Assembly (NCBI GenBank): GCA_003096255.1
Contig: PIXS01000188.1
Location: 1-11,280, forward strand
Direction of reading: 5' to 3'
DNA from: Candidatus Bathyarchaeum sp.
GTDB taxonomy: Archaea; Thermoproteota; Bathyarchaeia; Bathyarchaeales; Bathyarchaeaceae
Length of the DNA stretch: 11,280 nt
The position numbers and the translations under genes are program-made. Below are positions 6,840-11,280 of the stretch, one piece after another. Under the pieces are notes generated by a model, which worked only from the letters and a program-made list of their open reading frames with translations, was not told where the DNA came from and made no database searches. How positions within the stretch are numbered: position 1 is the first letter of the stretch; every line of letters starts with the position of its first letter.

Positions 6840-8168
6840 TTATGGGATTGTGAAGATGCATTCTCTGGTTGCTTCGTCTTGTGGGTCGTGGATGATGGAA
6901 AAGCAGGTTGACACTTGATAGAAGTATTGTCGGCATTTCAGAAACATGTCTTCTGTTAGTTCGTCGGGAGTGAAGTTGAGTTCGATTTGTTGGCTTGTGT
7001 TTGGGTCAAGAGTTAGGTGATAGATTTTTGTGGTGTGTGTTGTGTCTGGTGACATTACTATGTCTCTTTGGATTTTGATTTGTATAAAACCAAAGTAGGT
7101 ATGGTTGCCGCTGTTCGTTACAGTGGTAGTCAGCTTGATTGGCTGGTTTACCGTAACATTGACTCTTGTCCCTTCAAGCTTGACACTGTTTTTGTACCAG
7201 CCTGTGAATTCTTGGTTGATAAAAGAGCGGTTATTTCCTGGGTTAATTTCTTCAAAGTACTGGTCGTTCGAAGCAAAGTAGTAGTTTCTTCCTTCTAGAT
7301 TCAGGAACTCAAAGATGTCTGTTAATACTCTGTTTGTTATTCCTTCTGCTGTGGGTTCAAGGACTCTCCATCCAAGTTGGGTTCTTATTATCACCCATGC
7401 ATGTCCCTGATTGTTGACCATGCCTAATGCTACGAAGACGTCTTCAGCTTCAACTCCTGTAGCTCTGACTAGGCTAGCTAAAAGGAAAGCTTGGTCTTCA
7501 CAATCTCCAGTTTTCAAGTTTAAGGTCTCGTGAGGGAATTGCCAGTAGTCTTCTACTCCATTAATGTCACTATCAAACTCGTAGACGACGTTTTCTCCAA
7601 CCCAACTGTAGATGGTATTCAGATCGTCGCCAATTTCTAGAAGTTGAGTTTGAACAGATGGATTGTTGGGGGTTATGTAGAATCGGACATGGTCTCCCAT
7701 ACCGCGTCTAGGAACATCTACTTTGAAGTGGTCTGTGAAGTTGGTCCATTCCTTTTGTTGTGTCCGTAACGTGAAGGTTGCTTGGTATGTTCCTCCATAG
7801 AGGGTATGTGTCTGGTTGACAGCTTTTTCTTGACCTTCATCTATGATGCCAAAGTCGATAGACCCTGTTTTCACAGTTTGTGTTTGGTCTTCTATTTGAT
7901 AATCAACTGTTGCCTGTGTTGGTTCTGATATGCCAGTGTTTTTGACTTTGACGTTGAATGTGTATTCGGCTGATTGGCTAGTGTCAGAGATTTGAACCCA
8001 GTTATCTAGTTGGCTACTGACCTGCATCGAATATCCTGTCTCTGTGTCGGATGGTTCAGAATCGGGCATCAGGATAGAAGTTAAGGTGTCTAGGTAGCCC
8101 AAGGTTGAGGCCATGAATAAGGCTGCAACAACGATTACGATTATGATGACAGCAGAAGCTTTACTCAT
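6840..8168 (-). CDS. Membrane-anchored transglutaminase-like protein
   Basis: A 442-residue protein with an N-terminal membrane helix (residues 5-24) and an extracytoplasmic body. Residues 46-155 look like a beta-sandwich of the kind found in archaeal surface proteins (VKVKNTGISEPTQATVDY). Residues 175-275 form a transglutaminase-like, papain-fold core: Cys223 in TGDCEDQAFLLASLVRATGV, His256 in GHAWVIIR, and Glu271 in WRVLEPT, where most relatives carry Asp. Residues 330-440 form a second beta-sandwich with three cysteines (412, 422, 437). Probable role: a protease or amide-modifying enzyme on the cell surface; the substrate is unknown. The ATG at 8166-8168 has no ribosome binding site, and a T-rich box lies 25-30 nt upstream. 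The gene converges with tRNA-His and diverges from tRNA-Ala. Confidence 0.85.
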   Translation of the reverse strand: MSKASAVIIIVIVVAALFMASTLGYLDTLTSILMPDSEPSDTETGYSMQVSSQLDNWVQISDTSQSAEYTFNVKVKNTGISEPTQATVDYQIEDQTQTVKTGSIDFGIIDEGQEKAVNQTHTLYGGTYQATFTLRTQQKEWTNFTDHFKVDVPRRGMGDHVRFYITPNNPSVQTQLLEIGDDLNTIYSWVGENVVYEFDSDINGVEDYWQFPHETLNLKTGDCEDQAFLLASLVRATGVEAEDVFVALGMVNNQGHAWVIIRTQLGWRVLEPTAEGITNRVLTDIFEFLNLEGRNYYFASNDQYFEEINPGNNRSFINQEFTGWYKNSVKLEGTRVNVTVNQPIKLTTTVTNSGNHTYFGFIQIKIQRDIVMSPDTTHTTKIYHLTLDPNTSQQIELNFTPDELTEDMFLKCRQYFYQVSTCFSIIHDPQDEATRECIFTIP

Positions 8169-8308
8169 ACCATTTTTACAGTTAATTTCTCTAAAAAAGA
8201 TATCTAGATGAATAGATTGTATTTTTTTATTTTCTTTCCTTTGAAGACTTTTTTTATCACTTGTCTGGAGTTCAGTGATTACCCAAAAAGTGCAGGAAAC
8301 AGAAACCC

Positions 8309-8318
8309 CTAAATTTAG
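8309..8318 (+). promoter_or_regulatory. Possible box A of tRNA-Ala
   Basis: CTAAATTTAG, a perfect 10-base palindrome ending 33 nt before the mature tRNA 5' end, compatible with a transcription start just upstream of the tRNA. Weak evidence from position and AT content. Confidence 0.35.
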
Positions 8319-8350
8319 CTTCTATCATCAAACAAAAGCACAAGCATTGT

Positions 8351-8427
8351 GGGCCGATAGTTCAGCCTGGAAGAATGCCTGACTTGCACTCAGGAGGCCG
8401 CGGGTTCAATTCCCGCTCGGTCCACCA
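8351..8427 (+). tRNA. tRNA-Ala (TGC), 3' end used as attachment site
   Basis: Acceptor GGGCCGA/TCGGTCC, D stem GTTC/GAAT, perfect anticodon stem CCTGA/TCAGG with loop CTTGCAC (anticodon TGC at 8385-8387), variable loop AGGCC, and T arm GCGGG-TTCAATT-CCCGC. The acceptor contains the G3-T70 wobble pair that AlaRS requires, with A73 at 8424. CCA is encoded at 8425-8427, unlike in tRNA-His. The last 27 bases including CCA recur exactly 881 bases downstream, so this gene looks like the target of an integrative element that rebuilt the 3' half of the tRNA on insertion. Confidence 0.96.
8401..8427 (+). repeat. Attachment-site copy 1 (inside tRNA-Ala)
   Basis: The part of tRNA-Ala from the T stem to CCA, repeated without mismatch at 9282-9308. 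Identity breaks at once on the 5' side (8400 G against 9281 C), as expected when the recombination core is confined to the tRNA 3' end. Confidence 0.85.
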
Positions 8428-8438
8428 CAAACTGCTAA

Positions 8439-8467
8439 CATCTGAACTGTAACTTTATTTATATGAC
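8439..8467 (+). repeat. End-associated repeat, copy A
   Basis: This copy contains GAACTGTAA and TTATTTA, shared in the same order with 9160-9190 and 9319-9349. It lies right after tRNA-Ala, preceded by GCTAACAT, which also precedes the copy at 9319. It aligns with the others after a two-base gap. Confidence 0.5.
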
Positions 8468-8491
8468 TTAATCTAGGACCTCAAAATGCAA

Positions 8492-9097
8492 TCATTCTCG
8501 CACTTGACGAACCATTAACCACATTGGCAAATTCAATGGTTCCGGCAAGATTATCTTTTTCTTAACAGAAAATCCATACTTTTCATAGAGCTTGACATTG
8601 TTTTCTTTTTGAGTCTCCAAATATATCGATTTCTTCTCTGTTTCAGCTTTTTCTATAAGAGCTTTTAATAATTTGCCGCCAAAACCTTTTCCTTGAAATT
8701 CCTGTGAAACACCCATCATTAACAGATGTATATATGGACCCAGATTCAGACTTTTCTTTGCTTCTTCAACTGCATTAGTGAGAACTTCCATCTTCTTTGC
8801 TTCGTTTGATATTTTCATGGAAAGAAAGAATGCTCCACTTCTAAGGATGGTCCAAGTTGTCATTTCTTTATCATGAGGTGCAATTGCCATTACTCCCTCA
8901 AAATTTTCAGATGTCGCAAATACACTACCATATTTTAAACAAAATCTAACCATAACTTCAGTTAGTATTTTGTTCTTTTCTTCATCAGAAAATACTTCTT
9001 TCCACATTGACTCTTTAGAAAAAGCATCAGTGAGCACATCTACTGCGTTCTTAAGGTCTCTTTTTTGAATTTTACATAAATCACTAATCAATGTCAT
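8492..9097 (-). CDS. GNAT family N-acetyltransferase
   Basis: A 201-residue enzyme that would move an acetyl group from acetyl-CoA to an amine. The acetyl-CoA pyrophosphate loop is clear: LLMMGVSQEFQGKGFGGKLL (125-144), with QGKGFG as the Q/R-x-x-G-x-G/A motif. It is followed by the helix LLKALIEKAE and the motif-B part IYLETQKENNVKLYEKYGF (158-176). The N-terminal 115 residues are divergent, so the substrate (antibiotic, peptide or metabolite) cannot be given. It is Lys-rich and more AT-rich than the ribosomal genes, consistent with transferred cargo. The ATG at 9095-9097 has no ribosome binding site but has TTTATAAA centred 25 nt upstream, so it is leaderless. It is the only gene in the first putative integrated unit. 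Confidence 0.9.
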   Translation of the reverse strand: MTLISDLCKIQKRDLKNAVDVLTDAFSKESMWKEVFSDEEKNKILTEVMVRFCLKYGSVFATSENFEGVMAIAPHDKEMTTWTILRSGAFFLSMKISNEAKKMEVLTNAVEEAKKSLNLGPYIHLLMMGVSQEFQGKGFGGKLLKALIEKAETEKKSIYLETQKENNVKLYEKYGFSVKKKIILPEPLNLPMWLMVRQVRE

Positions 9098-9118
9098 ATT
9101 GGTAAATAGATTCTTAAA

Positions 9119-9126
9119 TTTATAAA
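9119..9126 (-). promoter_or_regulatory. TATA box of the acetyltransferase gene
   Basis: TTTATAAA, centred 25 nt before the ATG at 9097, with no Shine-Dalgarno site between: a textbook spacing for a leaderless archaeal mRNA. It lets the cargo gene be expressed wherever it lands. Confidence 0.6.
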
Positions 9127-9159
9127 TAATTGGTCTCCCATGGAACGCAATATTTTCTT

Positions 9160-9190
9160 CATAGGAACTGTAAATGATTATTTAACTAAC
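9160..9190 (+). repeat. End-associated repeat, copy B
   Basis: Matches 9319-9349 at 26 of 31 positions, in the same orientation. It lies between the acetyltransferase promoter and the short frame at 9241. A weak relic of a tRNA end (GGTCTCCCA, 9132-9140) precedes it, so it may mark the left end of a further, mostly deleted unit. Confidence 0.55.
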
Positions 9191-9266
9191 CAAAATTGAA
9201 AATTCAACTTTTATCTATTGGAATATTGGAGACTAAAGAAATGGAAAACACAGGTTTTGATGAAAA

Positions 9267-9281
9267 TTTTTCAAAAGTTTC
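9267..9281 (+). repeat. Shared right-end sequence, copy 1
   Basis: TTTTTCAAAAGTTTC, identical to 10654-10668. It is not part of tRNA-Ala. In both places it lies immediately before tRNA-3'-end-like sequence, so it marks a common right end of the two units. Confidence 0.65.
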
Positions 9282-9308
9282 CGGGTTCAATTCCCGCTCG
9301 GTCCACCA
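9282..9308 (+). repeat. Attachment-site copy 2 (displaced tRNA-Ala 3' end)
   Basis: A perfect 27-base copy of tRNA-Ala from the T stem to CCA, without the rest of the tRNA. It cannot encode a tRNA, so it is a remnant of integration or duplication. It lies on the same strand as the parent gene. Confidence 0.85.
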
Positions 9309-9318
9309 TTTTAGCTAA

Positions 9319-9349
9319 CATAAGAGTTGTAAATGGTTATTTAACAAAC
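9319..9349 (+). repeat. End-associated repeat, copy C
   Basis: Matches copy B at 26 of 31 bases and copy A more loosely. It overlaps the last codons of the repeat-protein gene (stop at 9341-9343), so the C-terminus of that protein is partly written in the element end. Confidence 0.55.
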
Positions 9350-10591
9350 TTGGGAACGGGGTTTGAGTAGTTTCTTTTTGTAGATTACAATAACCAGAGT
9401 TGCAGTTAACAGTAATGTTGGGAGGAGCCATGAAGAATACTCTGGGACAATACCATATTCATCGGTTTTGATTAACCAAAAATCAGAAGGAACAGTACTA
9501 GGCAAATCTGTTTCGCCAGCAATTGCGTATCCTCCATCAGAAGTCTGAACTATCGACCAAGCTTTGTCAGTTTGGGGTCCTTCGTATGTTTTGTTCCATT
9601 CCATGTTTCCATATGCGTCAGTTTTAACAAACCAGCAATCTGAGCCAGTGCTAGAGGAGTGTATGGTGCCTGCTATTGCGTATCCTCCATCAGAGGTCTC
9701 AATTAACGCGTAACCTGTTCCGCTGTATGTTTGGTTCCACTCCATGTTTCCAACTGCATCAGTCTTAATCAACCAAATATCATTACCTTTTTCACCTGCT
9801 AATGCGTAGCCTCCATCAGAAGTCTCGACCAATGACATGGCTATTTCATCCCCTGTCTCTCCGTAAGTTTTGTTCCATTCCATGTTCCCCGCCCCATCAG
9901 TCTTCACCAACCAAAAATCTCCTCCGGGATTGGAAATCAAATCAGAGGAATTCATGAGACCTGCCAACGCGTATCCTCCATCAGACGTCTGCACCATAGA
10001 ATATACGTAATCATTTCTTGTTCCTCCAAATGTTTGGTTCCACTCAACGTTCCCAAATGCATCAGTCTTAACCAACCACCAATCAGATTGCCCAGCACCC
10101 AAAGAATCTGTGGAACCTACTAACGCGTATCCTCCATCAAACGTCTCGACCAAACCCCGAGCTTCTTGCCAACCTGTTCCTCCGTACGTTCGGTTCCATT
10201 CCATGTTCCCAAACGAGTCAGTTTTGACCAAAAGAGCATCACCAGAATCAACAGATTGCGTGAGACCTGCTAATGCATATCCTCCATCAGACGTAGCAAC
10301 CAGCGAAGCACACCATTCCCAATCTGAATATCCATAGGTTTGGTTCCACTCCATGTTCCCAAATTCGTCAGTTTTAACCAACCAAAAATCAGAACTTCCA
10401 GCACCAAAAGAAAGCGTGTTCCCACTTAGGGCATACCCGCCATCAGATGTCACAACCAATGAGTGGGCCTCATCATGTTTGGTTCCTCCATATGTTTGAC
10501 TCCACATTGTCGAATCTGCTTCAACAGAAACAACTAAACTAAGAGTTAAAACAAGAAGAACTGGGCTTGAGAGAACCAACTTTCGAAGCAA
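9341..10591 (-). CDS. Exported seven-repeat surface protein with C-terminal anchor
   Basis: A 416-residue protein. Residues 1-25 are a signal peptide (MLRK, then a Leu/Val-rich core ending in SVEA). Residues 30-380 hold seven repeats of about 50 residues, each with SDGGYALAG, then WLVKTD, then GNMEWNxTY; SDGGYA-type motifs lie at about 49, 101, 151, 203, 258, 300 and 351. This pattern suggests a beta-propeller-like fold. One repeat spacing is short (42). Residues 381-409 (GIVPEYSSWLLPT, a hydrophobic stretch, then YKKKLLK) resemble a PEF-CTERM-type archaeosortase sorting signal. It is probably anchored on the cell surface; binding partner unknown. The TTG start at 10589-10591 has GGGGAG 6 nt upstream, and the overlapping ATG upstream is out of frame. 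It is the single cargo gene of the second putative unit. Confidence 0.85.
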   Translation of the reverse strand: MLRKLVLSSPVLLVLTLSLVVSVEADSTMWSQTYGGTKHDEAHSLVVTSDGGYALSGNTLSFGAGSSDFWLVKTDEFGNMEWNQTYGYSDWEWCASLVATSDGGYALAGLTQSVDSGDALLVKTDSFGNMEWNRTYGGTGWQEARGLVETFDGGYALVGSTDSLGAGQSDWWLVKTDAFGNVEWNQTFGGTRNDYVYSMVQTSDGGYALAGLMNSSDLISNPGGDFWLVKTDGAGNMEWNKTYGETGDEIAMSLVETSDGGYALAGEKGNDIWLIKTDAVGNMEWNQTYSGTGYALIETSDGGYAIAGTIHSSSTGSDCWFVKTDAYGNMEWNKTYEGPQTDKAWSIVQTSDGGYAIAGETDLPSTVPSDFWLIKTDEYGIVPEYSSWLLPTLLLTATLVIVIYKKKLLKPRSQVC

Positions 10592-10653
10592 AAGCTTCTC
10601 CCCTATCGAGTACCATTTTCTGGTGTTTGTGCTATAAGATTTTTCGGTTAAAT

Positions 10654-10680
10654 TTTTTCAAAAGTTTCTGAGTTCAATTC
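10654..10680 (+). repeat. Decayed third attachment-like copy with shared right end
   Basis: 25 of 27 bases match 9267-9293: the full TTTTTCAAAAGTTTC plus GTTCAATTC. The acceptor part of the tRNA fragment beyond this point has decayed beyond clear recognition. In the frame of the 9241 ORF, a stop codon (TAA at 10649-10651) lies just upstream, so any integrase piece here is dead. Confidence 0.6.
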
Positions 10681-10902
10681 TTTCTGTTATACTAATGAGT
10701 GTGTGAACTTTTTCTGGAAAAGTGTGCTGCGCAGCAAAATTCAGAAAAAATATTTTTTTCAACAATGTACTGCTATTTGGAGCCTAATAGAATCCTATTA
10801 GGTGTCACTGAAGTGTGAATCTTTTGCAGTGTGTTGTTGTTTAGGGTGTCTTCTGTGTTGTGGTTGGCTGGCTTCTCTTGGGGGCTAAGAAAGGAGTGTG
10901 TT
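10681..10902. other. Gene-free stretch with two hairpin-forming palindromes
   Basis: I see no gene here. A 42-base imperfect palindrome lies at 10709-10750: outer arms TTTTTCTG and CAGAAAAA around a perfect GCTGCGCAGC core (10726-10735). A second hairpin, CCTAATAG-AATC-CTATTAGG, lies at 10783-10802. T runs flank them on both strands (10751-10760 plus; 10745-10750 minus), so they may end transcription from the coiled-coil gene. Confidence 0.6.
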
Positions 10903-11085
10903 TTAGAGGATGTCGAGCATTTCTTTGAGGGATTCTGCTTCTTCCCGTAGCTGGGCTACTTCTTCTTCTAGGTTTGTGGCTTTTGCTTCTGCTTTTTCTC
11001 TGAGTTCTTCCAGTTCCGCCAGAAGGTCAGCCTTCTCGCTTTCTAGGTTTGATATTTTTTCTCGGAGATCTCTTAAAGTAGTCAT
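10903..11085 (-). CDS. Short coiled-coil protein
   Basis: A 60-residue protein that is almost entirely one charged heptad-repeat helix: leucines recur at heptad positions through LRDLREKISNLESEKADLLAE and on to LREEAESLKEMLDIL, rich in Glu, Lys and Ala. It has no other domain and would form a parallel dimer or higher bundle; function unknown. The start chosen is ATG at 11083-11085; a TTG at 11101-11103 would add six residues and has a weaker case, since GGAG lies just after it and about 12 nt before the ATG. The opposite strand is also open here, but its Ser/Arg-rich translation is the usual shadow of a Glu/Leu-rich helix. A TATA-like element may lie near 11164-11177. Confidence 0.7.
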   Translation of the reverse strand: MTTLRDLREKISNLESEKADLLAELEELREKAEAKATNLEEEVAQLREEAESLKEMLDIL

Positions 11086-11163
11086 GATTGTGTTAGTCTC
11101 CAATTACCGCTTCCCCTGATGGAGCTGCGGTCTATTGTTACGTAAGATTCTAGTCAAAATGGG

Positions 11164-11177
11164 CTAAAAACTTTTAG
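11164..11177. promoter_or_regulatory. AT-rich inverted repeat upstream of the coiled-coil gene
   Basis: CTAAAA and TTTTAG arms with a 2-base spacer, about 80 nt before the ATG. It could be box A or an operator. Apart from this I see no gene or other clear feature from 11104 to 11280. Confidence 0.25.
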
Positions 11178-11280
11178 GTGTAATAAGGTTCGGTTGGTGC
11201 AGTGAACGGGTTTGGTTACGTTTTCTGTACCGTTTTTATGAGGTATACTCTGGAAAGCTTTAAGCGGTGCATAACAAACC

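Larger units (their letters stand above)
8428..9308. mobile_element. Putative small integrated element 1 with GNAT cargo
   Basis: About 880 bases between tRNA-Ala and the second copy of its 3' end. The left end (8428-8470) resembles the left end of the next unit; the right end carries a short integrase-N-like frame running into the tRNA fragment. Cargo is a single acetyltransferase gene with its own promoter. No integrase C-terminal part follows tRNA-Ala: the frame continuing from the tRNA meets a stop at 8450-8452. It would therefore be a non-autonomous or decayed relative of SSV-type integrative elements. The repeat is certain; the element interpretation is inference. Confidence 0.5.
9241..9318 (+). 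other. Short frame resembling an integrase N-terminal piece (intN)
   Basis: A 25-codon frame with ATG, a GGAG site at 9228-9231 (9 nt spacing) and a T/A-rich box near 9208-9215. It begins MENTGFDENFSKVSG and continues in frame through the tRNA-Ala fragment (FNSRSVHH) before stopping at TAA 9316-9318. In SSV-type archaeal elements the attachment site lies inside the integrase gene, and integration leaves a short N-terminal piece at the end away from the tRNA; orientation and position here match that. A related decayed frame lies at 10633-10680, with two of its changes silent (TCC to TCT). Too short for a homology claim, and the matching C-terminal part is missing. Confidence 0.4.
9309..10680. 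mobile_element. Putative small integrated element 2 with surface-protein cargo
   Basis: The second unit: its left end (9309-9350) resembles that of unit 1 (GCTAACAT, TGTAA, TTATTTA in order), and its right end repeats TTTTTCAAAAGTTTC followed by a degraded tRNA-like GTTCAATTC. Cargo is one exported repeat protein. The distal attachment copy is more decayed than the middle one, which fits an older insertion pushed outward by a newer one at the same tRNA. Inference from repeat structure; no recombinase is present. Confidence 0.4.

Noticed and set aside
6676..6936. An 86-codon minus-strand frame containing RDLNPGARLHRPIGYQTTSS
   Set aside because: This peptide is the antisense translation of tRNA-His, and the rest overlaps the 3' end of the transglutaminase gene in another frame. 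Such frames are common artefacts over archaeal tRNAs; no promoter or integrase-like continuation is seen.
8256..8279. Inverted repeat ATCACT/AGTGAT between the transglutaminase gene and tRNA-Ala
   Set aside because: Only 6-base arms with a 12-base loop in an AT-rich spacer; no T run on the right side for a terminator and no gene whose control it would explain.
8401..8452. Possible integrase C-terminal part following tRNA-Ala
   Set aside because: The frame continuing from the tRNA 3' end stops at 8450-8452 after 16 codons, with no Arg-His-Arg-Tyr recombinase motifs anywhere nearby.
8428..10680. A classic integron cassette array or CRISPR array
   Set aside because: There is no integron integrase, no imperfect attC-type inverted repeats, and no series of short evenly spaced repeats; the repeats are tRNA-derived and about 0.9-1.4 kb apart.
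10652..10801. Plus-strand open stretch continuing from the decayed attachment copy (begins IFSKVSEFNSFCY)
   Set aside because: It has no start codon with a ribosome binding site, a stop lies directly before the conserved part, and the continuation shows no recombinase motif. At most a dead remnant.
10910..11119. Plus-strand Ser/Arg-rich frame of 69 codons
   Set aside because: It is the antisense of the Glu/Leu heptad repeats of the coiled-coil gene and has no ribosome binding site or recognisable domain.

Overview
The window looks like chromosomal DNA of an uncultured archaeon, most likely of the TACK side and probably Bathyarchaeia-like. The evidence is archaeal-type uS12 and uS7, several genes with a TATA-like box 22-28 nt before the start and no leader, others with a GGAGGTGA-type ribosome binding site, TTG and GTG starts, TrmB-family regulators, an encoded G-1 in tRNA-His, and a C-terminal 'PEY + hydrophobic + Lys' anchor typical of exported archaeal proteins. 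The phylum is an inference from style, not proven. Every protein gene I can support lies on the minus strand; the two intact tRNAs lie on the plus strand.

Layout, left to right. 1-1256: ribosomal genes rps12 then rps7 (read right to left). 1424-1666: a small Cys/His protein. 1762-2598: an ATP-cone + Mrr-type nuclease + helix-hairpin-helix protein. 2638-3249: a membrane S-component of an ECF vitamin transporter, without its ATPases. 3356-5866: two related TrmB-type regulators, one very large (HTH plus two PLD-like halves plus an unrecognised C-terminal domain), the other reduced to the HTH. 5932-6552: a small secreted protein with a perfect ribosome binding site. 6728-6801: tRNA-His(GTG). 6840-8168: a membrane-anchored transglutaminase-like protein. 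8351-8427: tRNA-Ala(TGC) with encoded CCA. 8428-10680: the region I find most interesting. 10903-11085: a short coiled-coil protein. 11104-11280: no gene seen.

The special region: the last 27 bases of tRNA-Ala recur exactly at 9282-9308, and a decayed relative recurs at 10669-10680. Copies two and three are also preceded by the same 15-base sequence, which is not part of the tRNA, and copies one and two are followed by similar sequences of about 40 bases. This divides the region into two units with alike ends and different single cargo genes: a GNAT acetyltransferase (8492-9097) and a seven-repeat exported surface protein (9341-10591). Just before copy two is a short open frame with its own ribosome binding site that runs into the tRNA fragment, as the N-terminal piece of an SSV-type (suicidal) archaeal integrase does after integration. 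I see no intact integrase. The best reading is two successive integrations, by related small elements, at one tRNA-Ala site, the distal one older. A local duplication of the tRNA 3' end is the main alternative.

Functional links between the other genes are weak. The TrmB pair probably regulates itself and perhaps the neighbouring secreted protein: inverted repeats lie next to TATA-like boxes in both places.
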